64,000 bases of DNA from Crocinitomicaceae bacterium (GTDB lineage: Bacteria > Bacteroidota > Bacteroidia > Flavobacteriales_G > Salibacteraceae), in NCBI GenBank assembly GCA_002707155.1, contig PAME01000002.1, forward strand, positions 1 to 64,000. Direction: 5' to 3'. The notes under the pieces were generated by a model. It made no database searches, was not told where the DNA came from, and saw nothing but the letters and a program-made list of their open reading frames with translations. Positions 1 through 8,101 of this stretch are shown piece after piece. How positions within the stretch are numbered: position 1 is the stretch's first letter; each line of letters opens with the position of its first letter. The translations under genes and the position numbers were made by a program.

Positions 1-290
1 ATTTATATATCTAAATCCCAATCCAACTTCCCAGCTAAATTAAAACTCATTTAATATCTCGGTTTAGAACTATTCCCGTTTTAGCGGGCGGCAAAAGTAT
101 ACTTATTTTTAAATTCAACAAGAAACTAAAAATATTTTTTTACCGTGTCATTCTTAAGAACTATCCGTTTCAAAAACGGTTGGCAAATGTAAGTGTTTTC
201 TTAATAATGAATAGATGTTTTTAAGCACTTTTTTCTATAAAAAACACAGAATATGCTCAGCTCCTAAAATTCAATTACTTACAACTAAAA
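1..290. other. Non-coding left edge
   Basis: AT-rich stretch left of the tsaB stop codon. I see no open frame, RNA gene or strong terminator. It holds two TAnnTTTG-type boxes on the minus strand (93-100 and 183-190) and a small hairpin (165-170 pairing with 174-179, loop of 3) without a following T run. It most likely serves as the promoter and leader region of a minus-strand gene lying beyond the left edge of the window. Confidence 0.5.
93..121 (-). promoter_or_regulatory. Bacteroidota-type promoter reading left
   Basis: On the minus strand a -7 box TACTTTTG (93-100) lies 18 bases downstream of a TTG (119-121). This fits the Bacteroidota primary-sigma pattern TTG-N17-23-TAnnTTTG. Transcription would run off the left edge. 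A second box, TACATTTG at 183-190, has no TTG at the right distance. Motif match only. Confidence 0.4.
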
Positions 291-1001
291 TCAAGGAATC
301 AAATGGTTTGTTTTAGGCTTACCAGCAATAAATTCCTTTAGATAAAACGGTTCGAAGTAGGCTAAATCTTCAAATATTCCGCCTAAATAATTAGAATGAA
401 TAACAGAAGCCATTCCTTTTACAGAGGGGAATATATCGCTACTATGTTTAAACCGACGAGATGTTTCATTGAGCATAGTGAGTTTCTTGGAGCCACTTCC
501 AAAACAATACACCTTTTCGTAAGCGATCGACTCTGCAAAACTTGAATTATCAATAACTAGAGCTTCTGTTCTACTAATTGAAGTACCATAACCACTAAAC
601 ATTTGGAGGTAAACCTCGTCTCGCCTTGCATCAATCAAACTAATCAACAAGTCTTCTTTAGTTATTTCTCTACTATTTTTCTGGATAACTTGCAAAGCCA
701 TATTCCTCAAACTGTCAATTGCAATAAGCTTTATTTGGTTAGAAAATGCTAGTCCTTTTGCAAAAGCGACTCCAATTCGTAAGCCTGTATAAGAACCTGG
801 GCCCTTTCCTATTCCGATTGCTTTAACATCTTTAATCGCTAAATTCTGCCGCTTCAATAAAGTATCAAGCGATTTCGCTAGTACTTCACCGTGAGAATAA
901 CCATCGTTTATTTCTATAAAATCAATTAATTCAGTATTCTGAAAAATCCCCACCGAACAATTGGTAGATGATGTTTCTATACCTAAATAATGGTTTACCA
1001 T
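291..1001 (-). CDS. tsaB: tRNA threonylcarbamoyladenosine biosynthesis protein TsaB
   Basis: TsaB (YeaZ family) is the ASKHA-fold partner of TsaD and TsaE in making the t6A37 modification on ANN-decoding tRNAs in the cytoplasm. The 236-residue length is normal. The N-terminal phosphate-loop-like segment LGIETSSTNCSVGIF (6-20) and the family signature GKGPGSYTGLRIG (65-77) are both clear. As in other TsaB proteins, the metal-binding histidines of TsaD are not seen. The ATG overlaps the stop of the upstream adaptor gene in a TAATG arrangement, so translation is probably coupled to the efflux genes although the functions are unrelated. tsaD and tsaE are not in the window. Confidence 0.93.
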   Translation of the reverse strand: MVNHYLGIETSSTNCSVGIFQNTELIDFIEINDGYSHGEVLAKSLDTLLKRQNLAIKDVKAIGIGKGPGSYTGLRIGVAFAKGLAFSNQIKLIAIDSLRNMALQVIQKNSREITKEDLLISLIDARRDEVYLQMFSGYGTSISRTEALVIDNSSFAESIAYEKVYCFGSGSKKLTMLNETSRRFKHSSDIFPSVKGMASVIHSNYLGGIFEDLAYFEPFYLKEFIAGKPKTNHLIP

Positions 1002-2293
1002 TACTTTTCTTCTTTTAGGTCTTTTGAAATTTCAACGACATCTTCATCTCGCAATTTCCTGCTTACGGTGGCATACGGACCACTGACCACATCCCCAGTT
1101 AAGTCGTTAGGTCTAAGAATTTGAATATAATCATCATCTTGAATTCCTGTTTGAACAAAAACTTTTCTAACCGTTTCATTTTCAATCAAGAAAATACATT
1201 CCTTCAGCTTATCTTGATCTATTGCGGATAGGATTTCGCCCTTTTTAAAAGTATCCGGCCTAAGAACTACAGACTGGATTGGAACGCTTAACACTCCATT
1301 CTCTGTATTTGTGATTACATCAACAGTAGCGGACATACCAGGTCGTAGTGGGTATTTTTTATTATTAGTAGAATCAACCAAGTCTGCATAACTACTATTA
1401 AGAATATGAATTTTCACTTCAAAGGTTGTTACCTGATCTGCTCCTCCAAGATTATCTTTTGCAGAACTCGCTATTTCTGAAACTTTACCTTCAAATACAC
1501 GGTCTAAATATGCATCCAACTCAATTTCAACTCTGTCATTTAAAGAAACCTTTACAATATCACTTTCATTTACTTCCACAGCAACCTCCATATTGTACAT
1601 GTCTGCTATCCGAAGCAACTCAGTACCTTCCATTTGCGCTGTTCCTACCACTCTCTCCCCCTCTTCTACTGAAAGCTTTGATATTGTCCCATTGGTAGGC
1701 GCATAAATTGCAGTTCTCCCTAGGTTATCATTTGCTTCTCTTAGCGTTGCCTCCGCTGTTTTTACATTAAATTCAGCAGCACTTACACTTTCACTTGCCG
1801 CTTGAACATCAGCCTCTGCTACCTCAAAATTTGACGTAATTTGATCCATTTCCGCTTGAGCAATTGCCCCGCCATTTAATAGCTTAACGCTTCTATCGTA
1901 TTCTTTTTGCGATTGATTAAGTCTAGATTTTGCTTGAGTCAACCTTGCTTTTGAGTTAAGAAAGTTAGCCTTACTTGAACTCAAATTTGCACTAGCACGC
2001 TGAACAACCGCCGTTAGTAAGTCAGGGTTTATTCTCAAAAGCAGTTCTCCCTGTTTTACCTTTTGACCTTCAATAATATTTACTTCGATTAACTCCCCAC
2101 TTACCTCCGAACTAATTTTTATTTCCGTTTCTGGTTGGACTTTTCCGTTAGCAGCAACTTTTTCTACAATTGTTCTATTTTCTATGGGCTCTGAATCTAC
2201 CGCAATACTGTCGCTGCTGTTGCTTTTTATAATCGCTACTGTCAACAATGTCAATAATACTATTACCGAACCTATTATAAATTTCTTGTTCAT
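1001..2293 (-). CDS. RND/MacA-type periplasmic adaptor (HlyD family)
   Basis: Membrane-fusion protein linking an inner-membrane exporter to an outer-membrane channel. An N-terminal membrane anchor lies at about 5-23. It is followed by the first lipoyl half (about 57-90, ending in QGELLLRINPD), a long alpha-helical hairpin (about 95-190, rich in Ala, Ser, Gln and Lys), the second lipoyl half beginning GRTAIYAPTNGTISKL, and beta-barrel and membrane-proximal domains. The length of 430 residues is typical of MacA/HlyD adaptors. It lies 1 base after the TolC-like gene. The matching MacB-type or RND pump is not in this window, so the substrate cannot be told. Confidence 0.88.
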   Translation of the reverse strand: MNKKFIIGSVIVLLTLLTVAIIKSNSSDSIAVDSEPIENRTIVEKVAANGKVQPETEIKISSEVSGELIEVNIIEGQKVKQGELLLRINPDLLTAVVQRASANLSSSKANFLNSKARLTQAKSRLNQSQKEYDRSVKLLNGGAIAQAEMDQITSNFEVAEADVQAASESVSAAEFNVKTAEATLREANDNLGRTAIYAPTNGTISKLSVEEGERVVGTAQMEGTELLRIADMYNMEVAVEVNESDIVKVSLNDRVEIELDAYLDRVFEGKVSEIASSAKDNLGGADQVTTFEVKIHILNSSYADLVDSTNNKKYPLRPGMSATVDVITNTENGVLSVPIQSVVLRPDTFKKGEILSAIDQDKLKECIFLIENETVRKVFVQTGIQDDDYIQILRPNDLTGDVVSGPYATVSRKLRDEDVVEISKDLKEEK

Positions 2294-2294
2294 T

Positions 2295-3629
2295 CTAATC
2301 TAAGCTTAAAGGTTTGCCTTGATAAAACTCAAGGATTTTGAATTTGAAGAGATAATCAAATTTAGCCTGAACTAAATCAGCTTCAGCTTTTGCAAGATTA
2401 GTCTTAGATTGATTGTACTCAACACCATTTATGCTTCCCACCTCGAACCTTTTAGTGGCGTATTTAAATGACTCCTTGGTCGCATCAACAGCCTTCACAT
2501 TGGCTTCGTACTTTTTCTTTGCCGCACCAGCATCGAAATAAGCTTGCTTAACCGTCTCATTTACTTGGTTTTTCGCTTGTTCTAATTCCAACTCCCTAAT
2601 TTCTCGAGTAACCTTTGCACGGCTTATAGCAGTATGAGTAGAAAGTGAATTAAGAATAGGCATAGTTAAAGAAACACCAATTGATTGATTAAAGTTATCC
2701 GTAACCTGAGTACCAAAGTCTTTTGTTTCCCTGGTAACCAGGTCTATGTTTTTACCTGAATAGCCCGAACCAACGCCTCCCCTTAATGACAATGTTGGAC
2801 TAATTTTCCCACGTTCTGCATTCAAGCCTCTGGAACTAGCCTCATATTTTATTTCAGCACTCTTTATTTCAGGTAAATTTTCTAAAGCTTTGTAATAAAT
2901 GAATGATGATGTTGCTTCGTTTTTCTTCAAAACATCAACAGCCTGTGCCGGTCGAACTATAGAAAACTCCTCAATTGAATCTGCTCTCATTAACAATAAT
3001 AGACGAAGCTTAGAAATATCTAAATTATTAGAGGCATTAACCACGTTTAATTCCTCTCTAGCAAGCTGCGCCTGCAAGTCGAGCAACTCTCCTTGAGATA
3101 TTCTACCCGCATCAACAAATTTCTTACTTCTTTTTACTTGACCTTCACTCAAACTAACCTGCTGTTCAGCAATTCGCAACAACTCTTCATTAAAAAGAAT
3201 TTGCAAATAAGACGAGGTTACAGAAAGTGACACATCGTTTCTAGCTTTGTCAGTGTCATAGCGAGAAGCGAGCACACTCATATTCGCTTGCTTGTAGCGA
3301 TTATATCTCGACGCCCCAGAAAACACATCCCAACGTCCTTGTATTCCATATGCATCTGACCTTACCTCATCGGTTGCAAAAGTGTTGGTAAATGGGTCAA
3401 TCGTTCGTCCAAAATTCAGGTCACTATTCAAGAATAAATTAACAGATGGCAAGTGCTGCCCTTTAGCTCCGACTAGATCCTGCTCAGCTAATTCAGCATT
3501 TAGATATGCTCTTTGAACGTTCAAGTTGTTTTTTAAGGCTAAACCGATACAATCTTCCAAAGACAAACGCACTTGAGCATTGGAAACTGAAGCGATAGAA
3601 AGGAAAAAAACTAGTGTAAATGTTCTCAT
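2295..3629 (-). CDS. TolC family outer membrane efflux channel
   Basis: 444-residue exported protein with a signal peptide (1-18, cut after SNA) and two related alpha-helical/beta-barrel halves of the OEP type. The opening LSLEDCIGLALKNNLNVQRA is the classic first helix of TolC family proteins. The second half shows the usual long helices rich in Ala, Lys and Gln, ending near RFEVGSINGVEYNQSKTNL. It is the first gene of the TolC-adaptor-tsaB operon and should form the outer-membrane duct of the same efflux pump as the adaptor. A TAGTTTTG box at 3644-3651 just upstream could be its promoter, but there is no -33 element at the right spacing. Confidence 0.88.
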   Translation of the reverse strand: MRTFTLVFFLSIASVSNAQVRLSLEDCIGLALKNNLNVQRAYLNAELAEQDLVGAKGQHLPSVNLFLNSDLNFGRTIDPFTNTFATDEVRSDAYGIQGRWDVFSGASRYNRYKQANMSVLASRYDTDKARNDVSLSVTSSYLQILFNEELLRIAEQQVSLSEGQVKRSKKFVDAGRISQGELLDLQAQLAREELNVVNASNNLDISKLRLLLLMRADSIEEFSIVRPAQAVDVLKKNEATSSFIYYKALENLPEIKSAEIKYEASSRGLNAERGKISPTLSLRGGVGSGYSGKNIDLVTRETKDFGTQVTDNFNQSIGVSLTMPILNSLSTHTAISRAKVTREIRELELEQAKNQVNETVKQAYFDAGAAKKKYEANVKAVDATKESFKYATKRFEVGSINGVEYNQSKTNLAKAEADLVQAKFDYLFKFKILEFYQGKPLSLD

Positions 3630-3735
3630 AATTAATTGAAAGACAAAACTAATTATAGAATTGGGTTTAAATAAGCAATTTCAATGGATGGGGAAATGAA
3701 CTACATCTTTGGGTTCAAATCAGGATGATTGGCTT

Positions 3736-4635
3736 CTAATAATCTTCAGCCATTTTATTGAATAGATGGTTTAAGTGCTCTTTGCTTCTAACAGGTATTC
3801 CTTTTAGGTTAATTGAACGTTGTGCTTCATTTAAGCAATATGTAATGTAACGCTCTTCCATTTCAGCAGCTTTAAGTGCTTTCGCATACTTCACTGAGTA
3901 AATAATGTTATTTGGGTATTTGCTCAAAAGAATTTTGGTGTAAAACATAGACTCATTCGGTTTTTCCTCTGACTCTAAATAAATTTTAGCTAAAAAATAG
4001 GTGGCCTCTGCCTCTACCGCCCAGTTACTGTTTTCTGAAAGGTATTTTAGACTATCCAAGCCTTCTTGCATGTTTCCTTTCGGATAGCTCATCAAAATTG
4101 GACGCAATAAAAAATAATTTTGATATGCAAAATCATGATAGTAATTGTATAAGGCATTTACTAACTTTAGCTCGTCCGAATTATAGTTTTGTTTATTTAA
4201 ATCCTCCATAACCAAAATGCACTTTCGCAAATCACTTAATGCTGTAAGATAATTATCATCCAAAAGCTGCACTCTTGATCGAAATAAATAAGCATTTAAT
4301 AACTTCAGCTTCTGGATGTTAATGCTCTTATCTTCATTAAACGTTTCTAACCACTTAATATGCTTTTCTATTAATTGGTTTGACTCCTCTAAAAATCCAT
4401 CCTCCTCTAAGTATCCAGAAATTAATTTCCACCAGTTCAGATGTATTGTAAATAGAATCCGATCTCCCTCTGCTACATTCGAAAAATCTGTCTCAATTCG
4501 CTTCTCGGCCTCCACCAAATCAAATTCATAAAGCGGCTTAAAAAACTTATCGTATACCAATTCCTGCGCCTGTGAATTATTCTGGGCAAAAACGAATAGG
4601 ATAGGTATTAATATCCGTTCAAATCGGATCATCAT
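3736..4635 (-). CDS. Exported TPR-like protein of unknown function
   Basis: I do not recognise a named family. Starting at the ATG at 4635 (MMIRFERILIPIL) gives a clean signal peptide ending near SQAQ and a mature protein of about 275 residues. A frame extension to 4695 would overlap the divergent gene and hide the signal peptide, so it was not used. The mature part is all-alpha, with TPR-like helix pairs, for example around LRSRVQLLDDNYLTALSDLR and AEATYFLAKIYLESEEK. It is probably periplasmic and may act as a scaffold. It is transcribed divergently from the LolA-like/YidD-like operon, 41 bases away, and shares that operon's exported TPR theme. Confidence 0.6.
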   Translation of the reverse strand: MMIRFERILIPILFVFAQNNSQAQELVYDKFFKPLYEFDLVEAEKRIETDFSNVAEGDRILFTIHLNWWKLISGYLEEDGFLEESNQLIEKHIKWLETFNEDKSINIQKLKLLNAYLFRSRVQLLDDNYLTALSDLRKCILVMEDLNKQNYNSDELKLVNALYNYYHDFAYQNYFLLRPILMSYPKGNMQEGLDSLKYLSENSNWAVEAEATYFLAKIYLESEEKPNESMFYTKILLSKYPNNIIYSVKYAKALKAAEMEERYITYCLNEAQRSINLKGIPVRSKEHLNHLFNKMAEDY

Positions 4636-4636
4636 C

Positions 4637-4669
4637 TTGAAAAATATAAATGCAAATAAACTACATTTG
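4637..4669 (+). promoter_or_regulatory. Putative promoter of the LolA-like/YidD-like operon
   Basis: A TTG (4637-4639) is followed after 22 bases by TACATTTG (4662-4669), within the spacing accepted for Bacteroidota promoters. The predicted start site would be only a few bases before the ATG at 4677, so the mRNA would be nearly leaderless. Motif match only. Confidence 0.35.
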
Positions 4670-4676
4670 TTTGGCC

Positions 4677-5417
4677 ATGAAAAATCTAAAATCAAGTAAA
4701 TTTTTCGCTCCAGTAGCTTTAACTTTTTTGTTGATTTGCTTTGGTTTTAACACGCCTTTAAAAATTGACCAACTACAACTAGATTTGTTAATTCAAACAG
4801 TAACAAAGGGTCAAAAAATCGCCACAAAAGGTGAGGTCTATTACAGATCCAGTAATGGTAAGTTGGTTACGCATTTCAGCTACCCTATGGAATTAGTATC
4901 TATCACAAACGCATTAGGTGAGATGCAGAGTTATGATATTACAAGAAATAGTCTCTGGCAAAAAATTAGTGAAGAATATAGCTCTAAACAGTCGTTTATT
5001 TATCACTTTATGACTGGACAACATAATGATATGGGGCTGCCTGAGAACGGGTTTGAACTTACAGAAACAAAAATTGATAACGGCATGGTAGTTACAGTGT
5101 GGAAATACGTCGGAAAGCTTAATCAACATGTCGGTAGCATAATTGAATTGGTGCATGAAAAAAGATTCCCTATATATATGAGTTTAAGTAAAAACAATAT
5201 AACGGAGACTAAAACGTACTACACTAATTATCAAATTATTGGAGGTATTAAAATGCCGATGAATATTACAGAAATTAATTATTTTGAAGGTGGGTCCGAC
5301 TCAACAATTACCAGAAAAAAATATTCGAATCCTCAAATTAATAACCAGGTAAATTCAGAGTATTTAGATTTCGTTATTCCAAGTAATGCCAAATTGATAA
5401 AAGTAAATGGTAAATGA
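4677..5417 (+). CDS. Exported LolA-like outer-membrane carrier fold protein
   Basis: 246 residues from the ATG at 4677, giving a signal peptide MKNLKSSKFFAPVALTFLL. A longer frame to 4650 would add nine residues before it. The mature protein is beta-rich and resembles periplasmic LolA/LolB-type half-barrels. It has repeated antiparallel-strand segments such as GEVYYRSSNGKLVTHFSYP and TYYTNYQIIGGIKMPMNITE, the latter like the strand near the end of many Bacteroidota LolA-like proteins. Role by analogy: binding lipid or lipoprotein acyl chains in the periplasm. Its stop overlaps the next ATG (ATGA), so it is coupled to the YidD-domain gene. The family call rests on fold-like pattern, not on a catalytic motif. 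Confidence 0.5.
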   Translation: MKNLKSSKFFAPVALTFLLICFGFNTPLKIDQLQLDLLIQTVTKGQKIATKGEVYYRSSNGKLVTHFSYPMELVSITNALGEMQSYDITRNSLWQKISEEYSSKQSFIYHFMTGQHNDMGLPENGFELTETKIDNGMVVTVWKYVGKLNQHVGSIIELVHEKRFPIYMSLSKNNITETKTYYTNYQIIGGIKMPMNITEINYFEGGSDSTITRKKYSNPQINNQVNSEYLDFVIPSNAKLIKVNGK

Positions 5418-5899
5418 GGAATTTAACTTCTTCTTTTTTTCTAGTTCTTTTTATCCTTACCATTTCAGAATTGATTGGTCAGGAAACTATTGAAGTAAAT
5501 AACATTGTAATTAATAAAGAACTGGCTAACGAAAAAAAATTCCAACCTCGAAAGGTCACGTATTTATTCACGGATCACAATTCCGCTTTGATAAAGTTCA
5601 ATCCGATTTCGCTAACCTTCGGAGGGCTGCTTTATGCATATCAAAAGGTAATTTCTCAGCAACTAGCTTCGCACTGTCCATATGAAATCAGTTGCTCAGA
5701 GTTTAGTCGACAATGTATTATAGAGTACGGACTTATAAAAGGAACTGCTCTTACCTCGGATAGACTAACCAGGTGCACTGGCTTTACGAGTGTCGATATG
5801 CATGCAGGTTGGCTCAACGAAAACAACCAAATCATTGATCCAATTGAGAAATACAAGCACCATAAACGCCACAAACAACTTAAACACGACCACAATTAA
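5414..5899 (+). CDS. Secreted YidD-domain protein
   Basis: The segment from YAYQKVIS (74-81) through HCPYEISCSEF (87-97), IIEYGLIKGTAL (102-113) and RLTRCTGF (117-124) follows the YidD (DUF37, membrane protein insertion efficiency factor) pattern, including the paired Cys (88, 94) and the RC near the end (Cys121). Usual YidD proteins are about 70-85 residues and sit on the cytoplasmic face of the inner membrane near YidC. This one is 161 residues and begins with a signal peptide (about 1-22) plus a 50-residue linker, so it is predicted to be exported. A His/Lys-rich tail ends the protein. It is probably a family member with a different location rather than the housekeeping YidD. Confidence 0.75.
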   Translation: MRNLTSSFFLVLFILTISELIGQETIEVNNIVINKELANEKKFQPRKVTYLFTDHNSALIKFNPISLTFGGLLYAYQKVISQQLASHCPYEISCSEFSRQCIIEYGLIKGTALTSDRLTRCTGFTSVDMHAGWLNENNQIIDPIEKYKHHKRHKQLKHDHN

Positions 5900-5901
5900 C
5901 T

Positions 5902-6807
5902 ATGACAATAACACGTTTAGTATTTGTTATCGCCTCGTTAGCCATAAGTAATCTGTTATTGGGTCAATCTAAAGTTGATACTTGTAAAGTTAAAAATCAA
6001 TTTTTAAAACAAGAAATAAAATTCATTGAACATTTGATTGAGAATGAAGAGTTCGAAAATGTTGTTGAAGTTTCGAGTGACTTAGACTTGTCAACTTTTT
6101 GTAAAATTGAACTCATAGATAGTCTGAATTTCTATTCAGGTTGGGCAGACTATCGACTAAAAAATCTTGAAAATGCTAGTTATAAGCTAAATGCGGTCAC
6201 TCAAAACTCCAGTTTATTTTTAAAGTCAAAATTCTATGCTGCTTATTGCGAAACTTATAATGATTCGCATGACCTTGCGGAATCAACTCTAAACAAAATC
6301 TATTTTAATCCTAATCTGAACAATGCTAGAGAATTACTGCAGTTCCAGTATGCTGGAAATTATTTATTGAAAAGAGAATATGATAAATTCGATAGTATTC
6401 TAGTACAATTGGACTCGAGTAATTTTCTTATTTCGAAAGGGCTATTGAATCTTAGAACCCATAAAAATGACCTGATAAAAGTTAAGTCCAAATCGCCCGC
6501 TTTAGCTGGTGTGCTTTCCGCTGTAATTCCTGGAAGTGGCAAATTTTATGCTGGATTTAAAGGCCAAGCATTAGGTGCTGCGCTTCCTTGCTTCCTTTTT
6601 GGTGCCGTAGCAGCTGAACAATACATTAAGTCTAGCCCAGATAGTTTTCAATTCATCACTTTTGCTTCAATTTTTGGTTTGTTTTATGTTGGAAATATTT
6701 GGGGCAGTGTGATTAGTGTTAGAACGTATAAAGATGATTCATATAAAAAAATCGACAACAGTATTTTGGTTGATTTGCATATTCCCATTCGTAAGTTTTT
6801 CGACTAA
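5902..6807 (+). CDS. Exported TPR-like protein with C-terminal PGSGKFYAG membrane module
   Basis: 301 residues, no named family. A signal peptide covers about 1-21. Residues 30-190 are helical and TPR-like, with paired helices around FYSGWADYRLKNLENASYKL. From about 200 comes a hydrophobic module, with the motif PGSGKFYAG at 210-218 and two or three membrane helices to about 275. This motif resembles the PGxGxxY segment of DUF5683/TM2-like Bacteroidota membrane proteins. The next gene has the same layout, so the two are paralogues. It starts two bases after the YidD-like gene and overlaps the next by 74 bases. Function unknown. Confidence 0.62.
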   Translation: MTITRLVFVIASLAISNLLLGQSKVDTCKVKNQFLKQEIKFIEHLIENEEFENVVEVSSDLDLSTFCKIELIDSLNFYSGWADYRLKNLENASYKLNAVTQNSSLFLKSKFYAAYCETYNDSHDLAESTLNKIYFNPNLNNARELLQFQYAGNYLLKREYDKFDSILVQLDSSNFLISKGLLNLRTHKNDLIKVKSKSPALAGVLSAVIPGSGKFYAGFKGQALGAALPCFLFGAVAAEQYIKSSPDSFQFITFASIFGLFYVGNIWGSVISVRTYKDDSYKKIDNSILVDLHIPIRKFFD

Positions 6808-7615
6808 CGAAACGTCAAAATATGCAAGTCAAGCTGAGGCTTTAGAGAAAAACAGTAATTATGCTCGAGCTGCTTTACTCTATGAGCGCTGTGTGTATTT
6901 ATCCGAATTAAATACCGAAAAAGCCAATTTTTTGCTCAAAAAAGCCGAATGCTATTGGGCTATAGATGAACTCAGTCAAGCTAAAATTGCATTACAACGA
7001 ATTAACACAATCAATTTAAGCGACTCATTGTTATTTAAAACTCAGTATGCCCTCGCAGCCACATACTATATGCAAGGAAACTATCAATCAGCCAATTCTG
7101 AACTTATCCAAATAAAAGCATTTATTCAAGACAGCTCATTGGTCCAAAAAATTACGTTTTTATCGGGGCTTACTTTAGTAAATCTTCACGAGTACAAAGC
7201 TGCAGAATTACAGTTTGAGCTTTGGGCTAATCAACTTTCAATCTCTAAATCAGTGAAAAGTGAGCTATTTGAAGAACTGAAAACGATTTTCGATAAAAAG
7301 AACCTACCAAAATTTAAAGATCCTGAAAAAGCAAAATTACTGAGCATGTACCTTCCAGGCACTGGGCAATTTTATGCTGGATATTTTTGGGAGGGAGCAG
7401 CTAATTTATCATTTCAATTGGCTGGTCTTGCAATTCTAGGCTATGGAATTTACTCAACTTATTACATAACTGGTGGAATTGTTGGTTTGGGAATTTTTCA
7501 ACGATTTTATAAAGGAGGCGTAAAAAGGTCACAATTCTTAGCTGAAAAAAGGAACTTTGAGGATACAAAACAATTTGTAAGCCAAATTCAATTGCTACAA
7601 AACTCCTTAAAATAA
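6734..7615 (+). CDS. Paralogous exported TPR-like protein with PGTGQFYAG membrane module
   Basis: 293 residues from the ATG at 6734; a GTG at 6716 would add six residues and is less likely. The signal peptide (MIHIKKSTTVFWLICIFPF) is encoded inside the 3' end of the upstream gene, in another frame. The mature part has TPR-like helices (for example NYARAALLYERCVYLSELN and ALAATYYMQGNYQSANSEL). The C-terminal membrane module has PGTGQFYAG at 208-216, matching PGSGKFYAG of the gene before. A charged tail of about 40 residues follows. It is the last gene of the operon and is followed by a terminator-like hairpin. Function unknown. Confidence 0.62.
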   Translation: MIHIKKSTTVFWLICIFPFVSFSTNETSKYASQAEALEKNSNYARAALLYERCVYLSELNTEKANFLLKKAECYWAIDELSQAKIALQRINTINLSDSLLFKTQYALAATYYMQGNYQSANSELIQIKAFIQDSSLVQKITFLSGLTLVNLHEYKAAELQFELWANQLSISKSVKSELFEELKTIFDKKNLPKFKDPEKAKLLSMYLPGTGQFYAGYFWEGAANLSFQLAGLAILGYGIYSTYYITGGIVGLGIFQRFYKGGVKRSQFLAEKRNFEDTKQFVSQIQLLQNSLK

Positions 7616-7640
7616 AAAAGCCGGAAAAATCCGGATTTTT
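7614..7640. terminator. Terminator-like hairpin between convergent genes
   Basis: CCGG (7621-7624) pairs with CCGG (7631-7634) around AAAAAT. A run of A lies on the left and a run of T on the right, extending the stem with one mismatch. The symmetry suits a bidirectional terminator for the plus-strand operon ending at 7615 and the minus-strand TM2 gene ending at 7663. Confidence 0.65.
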
Positions 7641-7662
7641 AAAATAAAATATTTTTTGTTTA

Positions 7663-8067
7663 CTACCAAACAATGAATTCATCAGCTCCGTAATCGCTTA
7701 CGTCACTTCCTCCAAATAATACATGAAACAAGTCAATTTGAGCAACAATACCACCAGTACAGAAATAAAACCCACAATATTTTAGGCCATCTACGCCAGC
7801 ATAATATCTATGAATTCCAAAGTTACCTAATACACAAGCAGCTAATAAAAACACCGCTTTTGACTCACCACCAGCTTTAATTGATGCTGTAGATGTTCCA
7901 GCTAATCCAAGAGCCGAAATGGACTCGAAAGAGTTGATGTTAATTTCTTCAGCTTGATCAATAGTTTCTTCAACGGCTGATTCGTCGATTTTGTAATTGC
8001 CAGCAAAGGAGTTTAAAGAAAAAGCTCCAAAAGCCAACATAGCTAAAAATAACTTTACGTTTTTCAT
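7663..8067 (-). CDS. Exported TM2-domain protein
   Basis: 134 residues with a signal peptide (cut near SFAG at 20-23), a short acidic/Ser-rich linker (25-65) and a TM2 domain from about 69. The domain's first helix ends in LGNFGIHRYYAG (80-91), the TM2 hallmark (G-x-x-G-x-H-R-F/Y-Y-x-G), followed by a second hydrophobic segment and an acidic residue (IDLF). TM2 proteins are small membrane proteins of unclear role. A similar GxxxxYYAG/FYAG element occurs in the two neighbouring plus-strand proteins. It converges on that operon, and a TAAATTTG box lies about 27 bases upstream of its ATG. Confidence 0.72.
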   Translation of the reverse strand: MKNVKLFLAMLAFGAFSLNSFAGNYKIDESAVEETIDQAEEININSFESISALGLAGTSTASIKAGGESKAVFLLAACVLGNFGIHRYYAGVDGLKYCGFYFCTGGIVAQIDLFHVLFGGSDVSDYGADEFIVW

Positions 8068-8093
8068 AAATTGAGTTTAAATTAATAATTGAT

Positions 8094-8101
8094 CAAATTT
8101 A
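8094..8101 (-). promoter_or_regulatory. Putative -7 box of the TM2 gene
   Basis: TAAATTTG on the minus strand fits TAnnTTTG. It overlaps the stop codon of metH C-part and lies 27 bases before the TM2 gene's ATG. There is no TTG at the expected upstream distance, so this rests on the -7 box and position alone. Confidence 0.35.

Noticed and set aside
165..179. Small hairpin near the left edge considered as the tsaB terminator.
   Set aside because: It lies 110 bases past the stop, has a 6-base stem and no T run on either strand at its base.
1426..1698. Open frame of 90 codons antisense to the efflux adaptor.
   Set aside because: Leu/Pro/His-rich composition typical of a reverse-strand shadow.
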